Shown: positions 32,665 to 42,814, counted from the first letter of the stretch. The stretch: DNA of 64,000 nt from Cyclobacteriaceae bacterium (GCA_020832375.1 JAFIEW010000006.1:1-64000); one strand, 5' to 3'. The notes: generated from the letters alone by a model not told the origin. Numbers and translations are program-made.

Positions 32665-33438
32665 CTACTCAGTGATGCGAGTACCCACATTTTTTCCAGC
32701 AATGATGTCAAGAATTACATTCTCGCGCTTTCCATTGGCGATGTAAGTGGGGATGTGCTTAGCAGCTAAAGTTTGAGCTACTCTTACCTTAGAGCCCATA
32801 CCGCCTCGTCCTTCAGCCTCACCTTTGTTGGACTCTTGGATGTAGTCGTTCACATCTTGATCCATCTTCACTTCTTTGATGACGTGAGTATGTTCATCGT
32901 CGGGATTACCTGTAAACACCCCGTCAATATCGGTGAGAATGATCAGTAGATCGGCATGAATCAATTCAGCTACCAATGATGCCAATTCGTCATTGTCGGT
33001 AAACATCGACATGGTGAGCGAGACCGCATCATCTTCGTTGGCAATTGGGATCACTCCCTGCGACAGTAAAGCCTCATAGCAAGTGACCATATTTTCACGA
33101 TGCTTGCCAGGGTTGAAATCTCTTTTAGTAGCCAACACTTGCGCACATTTCATTCCGTAGTCGTGGAAGAAGTTATAGTACATTTTCATCATGCGGGGCT
33201 GACCGATGGCTGAAAAAAACTGTCTGCGCTGATTTTTATCTTTAATTTTGCACTTGCCAAATACTTCTTTGCCGGCAATGACCGAACCCGAAGAAACTAA
33301 TACAGAAAGTATATCTTGTTCATACAATTCGGCGATTTGTGACACTATTCTTTGTAAAACCGGTCTTACGATCCGGTTATCTTTATTGGTCATCACATTA
33401 GTGCCCACTTTAATGACGACTCTTTTAATATCACTCAT
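32665..33438 (-). CDS. proB: Glutamate 5-kinase without PUA domain
   Basis: 257 residues. Phosphorylates glutamate, the first and controlled step of proline synthesis. Amino-acid-kinase fold: VVIKVGTNVMTNKDN, ANEDDAVS, FTDNDELASLVAELIHADLLIILTDIDGVF, GRGGMGSKVRVAQ. The C-terminal PUA domain of E. coli ProB (about 100 residues) is absent, as is usual in Bacteroidota. Starts 4 bases after the proC stop, so they are co-transcribed. Confidence 0.95.
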   Translation of the reverse strand: MSDIKRVVIKVGTNVMTNKDNRIVRPVLQRIVSQIAELYEQDILSVLVSSGSVIAGKEVFGKCKIKDKNQRRQFFSAIGQPRMMKMYYNFFHDYGMKCAQVLATKRDFNPGKHRENMVTCYEALLSQGVIPIANEDDAVSLTMSMFTDNDELASLVAELIHADLLIILTDIDGVFTGNPDDEHTHVIKEVKMDQDVNDYIQESNKGEAEGRGGMGSKVRVAQTLAAKHIPTYIANGKRENVILDIIAGKNVGTRITE

Positions 33439-33442
33439 GATT

Positions 33443-34267
33443 TTATTTGGTAGGTTCTGTTTGCTTTTCTTTTCCTAATTCTACTGCTCTATCAAAGGCA
33501 GCATAGGCGGCTTCTTGAATAAGCTCTTTTACATTATTATCTTCCATAGAATCTAGGGCTGCCCGAGTAGTACCACCCTTAGAAGCTACTCTTTTCATCC
33601 AAGTGGCAGGTGAGATGTCTTCATTTTTAAATAGGGTGACAGCACCTTCAAAAGTTTGCGAAACTAACACTTTAGAATCATTTTCTGAGAACCCCATCTT
33701 TTGAGCTGCTTCCAGCATCGACTGCATGAAATAAAATACATAAGCAGGACCACTGCCAGAAATACCAGTGCTGGCGTCGATAAATTTTTCACTTTCCACT
33801 TTAATCGATTCACCTGTTGTGTCCAATAGGTTACGAACCATAATAAGTTCTATGCGACTCACCTCTTCAGAGGCAGTATAAGAGGTGACTCCTTTTCCTA
33901 CTTGGGCAGGAAGATTGGGCATGGTACGTACCACCTTTTTCTGACCTAGTCCATTCTGTATTGATTCGATGGTCACTCCTGCCATTAGAGATACAAAAAT
34001 TTGACCCGAATTTAAGTGTGGTCTCATTTTGTCGAATAAATCATCTGCCTGGTAAGGCTTTACGGCAATAAATATGATATCCGAATCTGAAAGGCAGTCC
34101 TCTAATTTTTCATATACATCAAAATGAGGGATTTTAATTAAAGACAGGGTTTTTTCTGGGGAATTGTCAAATATCCTAAGGTTTTTGCGATTTAAATGAC
34201 TCGAGCTGGCCATTCCTTCTGCATAGGTTAATCCCATGTTTCCTGCTCCAATTACTAATACTTTCAT
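33443..34267 (-). CDS. proC: Pyrroline-5-carboxylate reductase
   Basis: 274 residues. Last step of proline synthesis: reduction of pyrroline-5-carboxylate. Rossmann loop VIGAGNMGLTYAEGM, VKPYQ, VVRTMPNLPAQVGKG and the family block GISGSGPAYVFYFMQ followed by the KRVASKGGTTRAAL signature. Complete. First gene of the proC-proB-proA group; ATG 34267. No perfect promoter box seen in the upstream 60 bases. Confidence 0.96.
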   Translation of the reverse strand: MKVLVIGAGNMGLTYAEGMASSSHLNRKNLRIFDNSPEKTLSLIKIPHFDVYEKLEDCLSDSDIIFIAVKPYQADDLFDKMRPHLNSGQIFVSLMAGVTIESIQNGLGQKKVVRTMPNLPAQVGKGVTSYTASEEVSRIELIMVRNLLDTTGESIKVESEKFIDASTGISGSGPAYVFYFMQSMLEAAQKMGFSENDSKVLVSQTFEGAVTLFKNEDISPATWMKRVASKGGTTRAALDSMEDNNVKELIQEAAYAAFDRAVELGKEKQTEPTK

Positions 34268-35491
34268 GTTTTATTTTTTGGTTAAAAATTTTCATCAAAC
34301 TTGGCATTTTCATATATCTAAATAGATTCAAATAAGCCTTGGTGTGATGGTGGTTTATAAACACATCTGGTCAAGGAAAATATACTTTGATCTGAATAAA
34401 TTACGCTTTTTTGGTGATTATGCTGCATGGATTATTCAATAAATTAAAATTTCCTTGAGCATATATTTATGACTTGGTTAATCATTCAAGTGCAAGAATT
34501 ATACATAATATATACTGATTTTTTAGCAATAGGGTTATTTTATGCTTAATCCGCCGTATTTGCGCTAGATAGGTTTAGGTAGTTTTTTATATAATTAATT
34601 AGTTTGCTGACAAATCGTCTGATAACTGCCAAAATGGTGGTTTTTCTGCCATAGTTGACTAATAATTTAGTGCCTACAAGCAATGCCAAGTATCTAATAA
34701 GGGCTTGTTTAAAAAGTCCCAAGTACAATAGGTTCGAGGCGGCACAAGGTTCGCTTGTCTTATTTGATGGAAAAAATGATATATTTCAAGAAGCTTATTT
34801 TAAGCTTTTTTCAAATAAATATCACTTAAGATTTACGAATCACAAATTACGATAATGCTTGGTGCAAGCATTATCACTTAATAACTATGCACTCAAATAA
34901 ATAAAGTACAGACTTTATGATTTATTTATCAACAATTTAGCTGTTTTTAAGCAGACCCTAATTAGCCAAGCCAAAAGACCCTATACAAATTGATATTACT
35001 ATTAATTGCGTTTTGGAATGGCCTTAATTGGTGGTTTACAAAGGATGCACCAAAAGTTTTGTTGTAACAAGTTTGGGGTTTTGTAGGCTTCTAGAGTCAA
35101 TTTTTAATGCTTTTAAACACTTAAAAAGGCTTCATTATGTCTTTTTTGTGTGAGCGTTGGCTTTAGTTGTTTTCGTATTGAGCTTTCTGTAACATGGTTT
35201 ATTATGTAAGGCCAGTTCATTTTTATTAAGAAACCCTCTTTTATGAAAAGTGAACTTACAGATGGTGGTATAGCATGTGGTGGCCAAACATTTCATCCTT
35301 TAACTAATTGTTTAATGCAGTTATCTTCTTAAATAAATAGCTAGTGAACTCCATTCTCAGCTCATTCAACAAATGATATCACCTTAGGTGGTGATTCTTT
35401 AGCTCTAGGAGGCTCGATCTCGTGCCAAGTTATTCAATCAAAAGATGGTAAATGTCTTTAGATGTCTCATTAAATTAAAGCTTAAAATTTT
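34268..35491. other. 1.2 kb spacer between proC and the BCCT gene
   Basis: The longest non-coding stretch here, between divergent genes. It holds repeat family B copy 2 (34694-34875). A 29-codon ORF at 35243-35332 starts ATG and has two Cys, but its reality is doubtful. A 60-codon basic ORF at 34546-34728 (minus) is not recognised and ends next to the repeat. The rest is AT-rich without signals I can name. Confidence 0.5.
34694..34875. repeat. Dispersed repeat family B, copy 2
   Basis: Aligns with 4856-5041. Ends in a perfect hairpin: GATAATGCTT (34851-34860), loop GGTGC, AAGCATTATC (34866-34875). The terminal hairpin is conserved in both copies though the loop sequence differs. Confidence 0.75.
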
Positions 35492-37027
35492 ATGATATCC
35501 AATCGCTTTTTTAAAATCAACAGTTCCATTTTTTTTCCTACCACGGTCTTAATGGTATTGTTTATCGTGGTAACCTTATGGGTAGGAGAGCCCATGGAAG
35601 ATTTTTTCAAGCAATTTAAAGAATGGGTTACCAGTACATTTGGCTGGTTCTTCATCCTATGTGTGAACATTTTTATTGTTTTTTGTATCTACTTGGCTGC
35701 GAGTAAATATGGGAGTATCAAACTAGGTGGGCTTGACTCAAAGCCTGAGTTTTCTAGGATAGCTTGGTTTTCCATGTTATTTAGTGCCGGTACAGGAATA
35801 GGCTTGCTTTTCTGGGGAGTTGCAGAGCCTGTGATCCATTATTCATCACCGCCATATGGTGAAGGATACACACAGGATGCTGCCGCCTTGGCTATGAGTT
35901 ACAGTTTTATGCATTGGGGGTTTCATGCATGGGGCATTTATGCCATTGTTGCATTAAGCTTAGGATTTTTTGCCTACAATCGAAAGTTGCCACTCACCAT
36001 TCGCTCGGTTTTCTATCCTCTTCTGGGCGATAAAATCAACGGCTGGATCGGCTATACCATCGATGTATTTGCTGGGCTGGCGACCCTCTTTGGTTTGGCC
36101 ACTTCTCTAGGCTTAGGTGTGAATCAAATTGGTGCGGGAATAGAAATATTAACAGATATTGAAAACACCCTTTTGGTTCAGATGATATTGATTATCGTCA
36201 TTACCATTATAGCTTCCTTTTCGGTTTATGCGGGGGTAGATAAAGGTGTACGGCGACTTAGTGAGTGGAATATCCGATTGGCTGCCTTGCTTTTAGTATT
36301 ATTGATCGTCTTGGGTCCTACCTTATTTATATTCAAATCTACCATTCAGAATATCGGGGTTTATATGAGCTCGATTGTCCAACAAGCTACTTGGACCTCT
36401 GCATTCATGGAAGAAGATTGGCAGGGTGACTGGACCGTTTTTTACTGGGCATGGTGGATATCATGGTCGCCTTTCGTGGGGATGTTTATTGCTCGGATTT
36501 CTAAGGGGCGCACCATTAGAGAGTTTGTTTTAGGGGGGCTGCTTGTACCGGGCTTGCTGACATTTGTTTGGTTGAGCGCTACAGGTGGAAGTGCTATCTT
36601 CATGGATTTGCAAAAAGCAGGGAATGAGCTTGCTAAAGAAATTAGTGGTGATGAGGCAACCGCCTTATTTATTTTTTTAAATGAATTTCCATACGCTGCA
36701 GTATTATCGGTCATTGCGCTGATCTTGATTGCAGTATTCTTTATCACTTCTTCAGATTCGGGTTCTCTTGTAATAGCTAGTATTAGCGCAGGTGGTGATC
36801 GTGATGTGCCTACTGTTCAGCGAATTTTTTGGGCAAATGCGGAAGGCGCGGTAGCAGCAGTTCTACTCATTGGTGGTGGCTTGACTGCACTTCAGACAGC
36901 TACTATTACTACGGGGCTTCCATTTTTGATCATATTACTGGTGATGACTTATTCTCTCCGAGAAGGCTTGCAAAAAGAATATAGCCGGCTACAACAAGAA
37001 GAAAGTAAAGAAACGAAGGCTAACTGA
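35492..37027 (+). CDS. BCCT family osmolyte transporter
   Basis: 511 residues, 12 predicted membrane segments. Betaine/carnitine/choline transporter: GTGIGLLFWGVAEPVIHY in TM3 and MHWGFHAWGIYAIVALSLGFFAYN. The family signature WAWWISWSPFVGMFIARISKGRTIREF follows, then the FFITSSDSGSLVIAS segment. The Gly-rich TM3 motif is GTGIG, as in Na+-coupled members. It imports a compatible solute such as glycine betaine. It faces the proline-synthesis genes across a 1.2 kb spacer; proline is itself an osmolyte. The C-terminus is short, with no long regulatory tail. Confidence 0.93.
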   Translation: MISNRFFKINSSIFFPTTVLMVLFIVVTLWVGEPMEDFFKQFKEWVTSTFGWFFILCVNIFIVFCIYLAASKYGSIKLGGLDSKPEFSRIAWFSMLFSAGTGIGLLFWGVAEPVIHYSSPPYGEGYTQDAAALAMSYSFMHWGFHAWGIYAIVALSLGFFAYNRKLPLTIRSVFYPLLGDKINGWIGYTIDVFAGLATLFGLATSLGLGVNQIGAGIEILTDIENTLLVQMILIIVITIIASFSVYAGVDKGVRRLSEWNIRLAALLLVLLIVLGPTLFIFKSTIQNIGVYMSSIVQQATWTSAFMEEDWQGDWTVFYWAWWISWSPFVGMFIARISKGRTIREFVLGGLLVPGLLTFVWLSATGGSAIFMDLQKAGNELAKEISGDEATALFIFLNEFPYAAVLSVIALILIAVFFITSSDSGSLVIASISAGGDRDVPTVQRIFWANAEGAVAAVLLIGGGLTALQTATITTGLPFLIILLVMTYSLREGLQKEYSRLQQEESKETKAN

Positions 37028-37040
37028 TAAAAACGAGGTC

Positions 37041-37057
37041 TTTTTTTGGGATGAGTA
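37041..37057 (-). repeat. Short spacer motif, reverse orientation
   Basis: TTTTTTTGGGATGAGTA is the reverse-strand form of the CTCATCCCA motif, just after the BCCT stop. Confidence 0.4.
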
Positions 37058-37255
37058 GATACAAATTGACCAATCCCCATTTTGACTGCTGGCAGAGCTC
37101 TATAAAGATCGTGGACTGCAATCAATCCTTAGAGAGCACATATTTCAATTCATGATAGCTTCATGTGTCATCCTCCAATTATTATTGAAATGGGTACTGT
37201 TCATGAAGCCAAGAACAGTTGCAGTAGCTTTAAAATAATTTAATTATATCGGGTA

Positions 37256-38395
37256 TTAAAGTGCTTCCAATAAAGCCTCTAAGGTGGAGGCACCTACTGC
37301 CAATCGATTGCCAACCTGTACTACAGGAAAATGCACTTGTAGGCGATTTCCACTACTCGTTCCTGCACCTTGGTTTTGTACTAAGCGCCACATCTCATCC
37401 CGATTACGGCTATCAGCATTTATATCCAAAAATTGATACTTGTAGCCTGCAAGGTCAAAAGATCGAGTCAGGAATAGCGTTCGATTGCATCTCGGTCTGC
37501 CATATACTGTAATTTTTTGATCATTGAATATATTAAATTCATCGGTGAAGACTGTATGAGCTTCATTTTCAAGTTTATTTTCAAGATCATCCAAATGACC
37601 GACTCTTTCCACCAATCGGTTACCAACGCGCACTATGGGATAACTTGCAGGTGTCCGGCGATTGGCATAATACCTCAAGGCTCGGACTTCTGCTTGGTAA
37701 TCAGGGTTTTCAATATCACGAAAATCGTAGTTGATACCCGTAATTTCTAATTCTTCCCTGAGGGTAGCAAAAAGAGGTTCACTTGGCCGACTATAAACGA
37801 CGATCTCTAACCCGCTAAAGGTTTTTTGTGCGTTTAATTTTGCCTGTTCCCTTGTGATTGTTTCGTTTTTAATGACACCAAACTTAGCGGTCCAGTAGTA
37901 CCTAAATCTGCCATGCTCACTATACAGACTGCGGTCGATTCGATCTACTCCTACATGAGAAAAGTCTGCGTTCATGATGATGGCACAATGTCCGGGGCTG
38001 TTGAGCCAAATTTCCAAGCTTCTTTGTGGCGTATCAGTGCCATAAGCCAATATTTCACCACTTCCGGCATATTGATTGGTGGCTTCGTTCACTCGCTGTC
38101 CGGGGCGGCGTCCGTCAGATCCCTGATGACCTCTAAATTCATTTTTCGCCATATCTACATTGTGAGCATGCGAAAGTTCTGACAAGAGAGGGTCATGTAC
38201 CACAGGTGCTGCTGGCGGATAGTACTCATCCCCACAAATGCAGCCCTTAGCCCGCGCTTCATTGAAAAGCTGAATCATCTCAGATCTCAAAGCCTCCATT
38301 TCGCTGGAGTTGAGATGGGCACTTTGCCCCCATAGCTGTAAAGTATAAAAGCATATAATGATAAAGGCAAGCAGATGTTTCACTGAAGTATTCAT
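37256..38395 (-). CDS. Secreted CAP domain fused to two glutaredoxin-like domains
   Basis: 379 residues. Signal peptide to about residue 24 (LWGQ-S). The CAP/SCP domain (about 35-178) has VVHDPLLSELSHAHNVDMAKN, FRGHQGSDGRRPGQRVNEA, IWLNSPGHCAIIMN and DFSHVGV. Two thioredoxin-fold units follow. The first (about 196-277) has YSRPSEP, where the active-site Cys is replaced. The second (about 294-379) has YGRPRCNRT, with a single Cys303. Both show a cis-Pro block (SYPIVRVGNRLVERVG; HFPVVQVGNRLAVGA). The fusion is unusual: glutaredoxins are normally cytoplasmic. A thiol-binding role outside the membrane is possible but unproven. Confidence 0.8.
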   Translation of the reverse strand: MNTSVKHLLAFIIICFYTLQLWGQSAHLNSSEMEALRSEMIQLFNEARAKGCICGDEYYPPAAPVVHDPLLSELSHAHNVDMAKNEFRGHQGSDGRRPGQRVNEATNQYAGSGEILAYGTDTPQRSLEIWLNSPGHCAIIMNADFSHVGVDRIDRSLYSEHGRFRYYWTAKFGVIKNETITREQAKLNAQKTFSGLEIVVYSRPSEPLFATLREELEITGINYDFRDIENPDYQAEVRALRYYANRRTPASYPIVRVGNRLVERVGHLDDLENKLENEAHTVFTDEFNIFNDQKITVYGRPRCNRTLFLTRSFDLAGYKYQFLDINADSRNRDEMWRLVQNQGAGTSSGNRLQVHFPVVQVGNRLAVGASTLEALLEAL

Positions 38396-38736
38396 AGATG
38401 CAGTAGGTTGATTTTTAAGATTAATTTATTTCATCATAAAATGGTAAATGCTAGGGCAAGCTTTTTTTTAGGATGCATTCAGATATAATCAAATGGCTAG
38501 TGGATTGATAAGCTAGCATGGGCTTTAACTATGCATCAGATATTGCATACTATTCTCATTCCACCGAAATAAATAGTTAGGTAATAGAAGCTTAAATTTT
38601 GGAGTGAGCGAAGAGAGAGGTTGAATTGATAGCTATGGTCATGGTGCAAGCAGCGAAAATTTCATTAATTTTGATTTTTAGGTTCAGTTAGTGTTTTTTA
38701 GGGATGAAGATTTAAGAAATTATATATCACAAAATT
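38396..38736. other. Spacer with two copies of the short motif
   Basis: TTCTCATTCCACCGAAA at 38553-38569 (plus) and TTTTTAGGGATGAAGATTTAAGAA at about 38694-38717 (reverse form). The latter continues ATTTAAGAA like the copy after dgt at 40253. No gene seen. Confidence 0.45.
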
Positions 38737-40074
38737 ATGAACGAGGCACAGCAGTGGCAACTTTTACTGGATAGCAGGAGACTGGAAGATACTGGCAAGG
38801 TGATGGAGCTGAGGGATTCACGCAGCGACTTTGAGCGCGATTACGACCGCATTGTTTTTTCTACTCCTTTCAGGCATCTGCAAGACAAGACACAGGTCTT
38901 TCCTTTTCCCGAAAATGATTTTGTCCATAGTAGGCTTACGCATAGTTTAGAGGTGTCTAGCGTAGGGCGTTCTTTGGGTCGTGCTTCGGGTATGATTTTG
39001 GCAGATCGCCATTCAGGTCATGGCATCGATCCTTTTGAGTGGGGTGCGGTAGTAGCTTCCGCCTGTTTGGCACATGACATTGGCAATCCGCCTTTTGGGC
39101 ATTCTGGGGAGGCAGCGATCAGTGAATTTTTTATTCAACATCCTGAGCTGATGCGTGATATGCAGACCGCTGAAGTAGCTGATTTATGTAATTTTGAAGG
39201 TAATGCTCAAGGTTTTCGATTGCTTACTCACAGTCAAGGAGAAAAGATGAAGCTTACGCGTGCGATGTTACTCACTTTCACGAAGTACCCCTGCACCAGC
39301 GTGGAGGCCGACCGCAGCCTAGGCTTGGCAAGTCGCAAGAAATTTGGATATTTTCAGTCTGAAAAGGAGCAATTTGAAGCTTTGGTAAATCCTGAGCTTG
39401 CGATCTTTCAAGGACAGCAATACAAGCGTCATCCCTTAACTTTCTTGATGGAGGCTGCAGATGATATCTGCTATCATATCATCGATTTTGAAGATGGATG
39501 CCGACTCGGATTGATACCTGAGCAATGGCTTGTAGATCTTTTTGCTGGCATATTAGGTGATGATTTTAAAGCGGAAAAGCTGCGTAAGATAGATCTGTTG
39601 CATCAGCGAATAGCGGTATTAAGAGCTATGGTGATCAATCAGTTGATACAGAGTACAGTGGAGATCTTTGTAGATCATGAGCAAGCACTTCTGAAAGGGG
39701 AGTTTGATCAATCCATTTTGAATGAATCTCCCTATCGGTCAAGCTTAGATGAGATCATTGAATTGAGCGTGAAGCATATTTACAGAAGTCGGGAAGTAGT
39801 AGAAATTGAGGCTGCCGGTTTTGAAATTATTGGGGGATTGTTAGAGCTTTTTATCACTGCCATAGAAGATAGGCGCTTAAATCAAAGAGAAGGTGCTAAG
39901 TCGAAGGCGGTATTACGCTTATTGCCTGATTTTAATGAAGCCTTACTGGAGGATAATAATCCTTATGAGCTGTATCTGCAGGTCACAGATTTTATATCAG
40001 GCCTATCAGACTCGAAGGCTTTGTCTTTGTTTCGTAAAGTCAAAGGTATTTCTATTCCTGGTAAAATCAGATGA
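38737..40074 (+). CDS. dgt: Deoxyguanosinetriphosphate triphosphohydrolase
   Basis: 445 residues. Hydrolyses dGTP (or dNTPs) to nucleoside and triphosphate. HD-domain residues: His in HSRLTHSLEVSSVGRSLG, His-Asp in CLAHDIGNPPFGHSGE, and Asp in ADDICYHIIDFEDG. The start has the typical SRRLEDT and SDFERDYDRIVFSTPFRHLQDKTQVFP. It can tune dNTP pools and restrict phage. Related reverse-form copies of the short spacer motif lie on each side (38694, 40250). Confidence 0.93.
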   Translation: MNEAQQWQLLLDSRRLEDTGKVMELRDSRSDFERDYDRIVFSTPFRHLQDKTQVFPFPENDFVHSRLTHSLEVSSVGRSLGRASGMILADRHSGHGIDPFEWGAVVASACLAHDIGNPPFGHSGEAAISEFFIQHPELMRDMQTAEVADLCNFEGNAQGFRLLTHSQGEKMKLTRAMLLTFTKYPCTSVEADRSLGLASRKKFGYFQSEKEQFEALVNPELAIFQGQQYKRHPLTFLMEAADDICYHIIDFEDGCRLGLIPEQWLVDLFAGILGDDFKAEKLRKIDLLHQRIAVLRAMVINQLIQSTVEIFVDHEQALLKGEFDQSILNESPYRSSLDEIIELSVKHIYRSREVVEIEAAGFEIIGGLLELFITAIEDRRLNQREGAKSKAVLRLLPDFNEALLEDNNPYELYLQVTDFISGLSDSKALSLFRKVKGISIPGKIR

Positions 40075-40436
40075 ACCACTTTATGCAAGAAGTTTAAGTC
40101 TAGTGATACCCTTGACTTTTACCAAAGCAGTATAAAATGAGCACTTGAAAACGAAGGGCTTAACTATTATCAACGGAATCTCTTACTTGTACTCTGATTT
40201 GCAGCTTCAAGATTTCATTAAGGCGATTATTTTGTTTAATTTTGCAAGTCGTTTTTTGGGATGAGGATTTAAGAAGAAGTTATATTGGTATCATCAACCT
40301 GAGTATAGTATTTTGAGCGACGTCAGCTTTTTTCTTAACTATTTAGATAATTAAAACGACAGTATCAAAGACTTTAAGTCAGTTTAATCATTAAAACAAA
40401 ATTATTTCAATGCCTTCATGCATTGAATAAGCTCTC
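40075..40436. other. Spacer between dgt and the RND gene
   Basis: 360 bases. A -7-like TAATTTTG at 40237-40244 is far (about 190 bases) from the next ATG. The CGTTTTTTGGGATGAGGA motif follows at 40250-40267. No gene or terminator recognised. Confidence 0.4.
40250..40267 (-). repeat. Short spacer motif, reverse orientation
   Basis: CGTTTTTTGGGATGAGGA, then TTTAAGAA, as at 38694. Confidence 0.5.
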
Positions 40437-42776
40437 ATGTGGACAAAGATCGCACATTCCATACTTAAGTACCGGCTTGGTGTATTTATCTTATTGGCAG
40501 TAGCTACTGCCTTTATGGGCTACCACGCATCCAAGGTACAATTGAGCTATGCATTTGCAAAAATTGTACCGCCGAAAGATCCTGATATGCTCTATTTCAA
40601 CGATTTCAGAGAGCTATTCGGAAAGGATGATAATATATTAGTGGTCGGTATCGAAGATAGTCAAATCTACGAGTTAGAGGCTTTTACCAAGTTTAAGTAT
40701 TATGTAGATGAACTCACACAGATTCGAGGTGTAGATCAGGTGATTGCCTATCCATTGATGCCTTGGATCGAAAAAGATACCGAGAAAAGACAGTTTAAAG
40801 TTCGGCCCTTATTTGAATCTATTCCGTCTGATCAGGCAGAGTTGGATAGTCTTACTGCCTTAGCGCGAGAGCAGCAGATTCTAAGCCGTCGACTTTTCGC
40901 GTCGGAAGGTCCGGCTACTTTAGTCATTGTTGCGCTCAATTCTACCATTATGGATTCTGAGCAGCGTGCACCGCTCATGAGCGACATAATGCGTGCAGGT
41001 GAATCTTTTGAGAAATATACCGATATTCAGTTAAGGTATGCAGGCATTCCTTTCGTCAGGTCAATGATGACAAGTAAGGTAAAAGACGAACTAAGACTTT
41101 TCCTGATTTTGTCGGTCATTGTCACTGCAATTATTTTATTCTTATTCTTTCGATCTTTTTATGCTGTGATCTTCCCGCTCATCGTCATCGGGATCATGAT
41201 TATTTTCACCTTTGGTACTTTAAGTCTTCTTGACTACAGAATTACCTTGCTTACAGGACTCATTCCGCCTATCATTGTAGTAATTGGTGTGCCTAATTGT
41301 GTCTATCTGATCAATCAGTATCACATTGCCTATGCCAAGCATCACAATAAGGCAAAATCGCTTAGCATCATGATTCGCAAGGTTGGTTTGGTGACACTAT
41401 TGACCAATTTTACTACTGCAGTAGGTATGTTGGTACTCATTTTTACTGATATCACTCTTTTGCGGGAGTTCGGTTTAGTAGCTGGGTTGAATATTATGGC
41501 TACATTCTTGGTTACGCTTCTATTTATTCCAAATATTTTTGCATTACTACCAGCACCAGGCCCGAAACAGCTGAAGCATCTAGAATCTAAGTCACTGACC
41601 AAAATTTTAGATCTTTTGGAAATAATCGTTTTCCATCATAGGAAAAAGGTTTTTATCGTGATGGGGGTAGTAGTCGTTATTGCTGTGATTGGATTCAGGC
41701 AACTGGAGGCAGTTTCTTATATGGTTGATGATATCCCTGAGGAAAGTCAAGCGAAGAAAGATTTACGATTTTTTGAGTCCAGATTTGGTGGGGTGATGCC
41801 TCTAGAGATTATCATTGAGTCAGAAAGAAAAAATGCAGTTAGTCGATTGCCATTCTTGCGTAAAGTTGATGAGTTAGATGCCTATTTGGACTCTATTCCC
41901 GAAATGGCACCACCACTATCGGTGGTTAACTTTGTGAAAGCAGCTCGTCAGGCATACTACAACAATAATCCCGCCTACTACTCTTTACCTAACAACCAAG
42001 ACCGAGCATTCGTGCTTTCTTACCTTAAAGGAAGTGAAGATAGTTTTGCAGGCTCTCAAATGAGCTCATTGGTAGATAGCACCGGTAGCATAGTGCGCAT
42101 GAGCATTCAAATGGCTGATTTGGGTTCAAAGAAAATGGATAGTCTCATAGAGTATCAGATCAAACCCAAGATCGACGCTATTTTTGCTGATGAATCTGAG
42201 CGAGTGGAGGTGACAGGTTCTACTAAGTTATTTGTAAAGGGTATACGTTATCTCATTGATAATTTGGTGCAAAGCATGCTTCTGGCCTTTTTGATCATCT
42301 CGATCATCATGGCACTTATCTTCAGAAGCTTCAAAATGATTTTGATATCTTTGCTTCCCAATATGATCCCTCTATTGGTGACGGCGGGATTGATGGGCTA
42401 CATGGGCATTCATCTTAAGCCAAGCACTGCACTCATCTTTAGTATTGCATTTGGTATATCCGTTGATGATTCCATTCATTTTTTAGCGAAATATCGTCAG
42501 GAGTTGGTGGCTAATCGATTTAAAATCAATGTAGCTATATCAAAGAGTATTCAAGAAACAGGTGCAAGTATGATTTATACATCCATTATCTTGTTCTTTG
42601 GTTTTGTGATTTTTGCAGGATCAGAGTTTGGAGGTACGGTAGCTTTAGGTATTTTGACGAGTATCACATTGTTGGTGGCTATGATTACCAACTTGACCTT
42701 ACTACCCTCATTGCTAATCATATTTAATCCGAGTAAAAAGGAAGCGCAGCAATATGAGGAGAATGAAGATAAATAG
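40437..42776 (+). CDS. RND/MMPL family exporter
   Basis: 779 residues. Two halves, each with a large extra-membrane loop and a cluster of membrane segments (about 215-370 and 615-765), plus one segment near the N-terminus (IAHSILKYRLGVFILLAVA) and one near 395. The sterol-sensing-like repeat with GIPFVRSMMTSKVKDELRLF and ISVDDSIHFLAKYR is characteristic; Asp-Asp in the latter is probably proton-relay. Proton-driven export of lipids or hydrophobic compounds is likely, substrate unknown. Ends 74 bases before ileS. Confidence 0.9.
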   Translation: MWTKIAHSILKYRLGVFILLAVATAFMGYHASKVQLSYAFAKIVPPKDPDMLYFNDFRELFGKDDNILVVGIEDSQIYELEAFTKFKYYVDELTQIRGVDQVIAYPLMPWIEKDTEKRQFKVRPLFESIPSDQAELDSLTALAREQQILSRRLFASEGPATLVIVALNSTIMDSEQRAPLMSDIMRAGESFEKYTDIQLRYAGIPFVRSMMTSKVKDELRLFLILSVIVTAIILFLFFRSFYAVIFPLIVIGIMIIFTFGTLSLLDYRITLLTGLIPPIIVVIGVPNCVYLINQYHIAYAKHHNKAKSLSIMIRKVGLVTLLTNFTTAVGMLVLIFTDITLLREFGLVAGLNIMATFLVTLLFIPNIFALLPAPGPKQLKHLESKSLTKILDLLEIIVFHHRKKVFIVMGVVVVIAVIGFRQLEAVSYMVDDIPEESQAKKDLRFFESRFGGVMPLEIIIESERKNAVSRLPFLRKVDELDAYLDSIPEMAPPLSVVNFVKAARQAYYNNNPAYYSLPNNQDRAFVLSYLKGSEDSFAGSQMSSLVDSTGSIVRMSIQMADLGSKKMDSLIEYQIKPKIDAIFADESERVEVTGSTKLFVKGIRYLIDNLVQSMLLAFLIISIIMALIFRSFKMILISLLPNMIPLLVTAGLMGYMGIHLKPSTALIFSIAFGISVDDSIHFLAKYRQELVANRFKINVAISKSIQETGASMIYTSIILFFGFVIFAGSEFGGTVALGILTSITLLVAMITNLTLLPSLLIIFNPSKKEAQQYEENEDK

Positions 42777-42797
42777 ATGAATGGAAGCAGACTTCTG

Positions 42798-42814
42798 TCC
42801 TCATTCCACGAAAA
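42798..42814 (+). repeat. Short spacer motif CCTCATTCCACGAAAA
   Basis: Copy between the RND gene and ileS, 37 bases before the ileS ATG, followed by an A/G-rich tract as before gatB. Confidence 0.55.

Noticed and set aside
34546..34728. 60-codon basic ORF near repeat B copy 2, considered as a transposase remnant
   Set aside because: No transposase motif is visible and the frame is short in AT-rich DNA.
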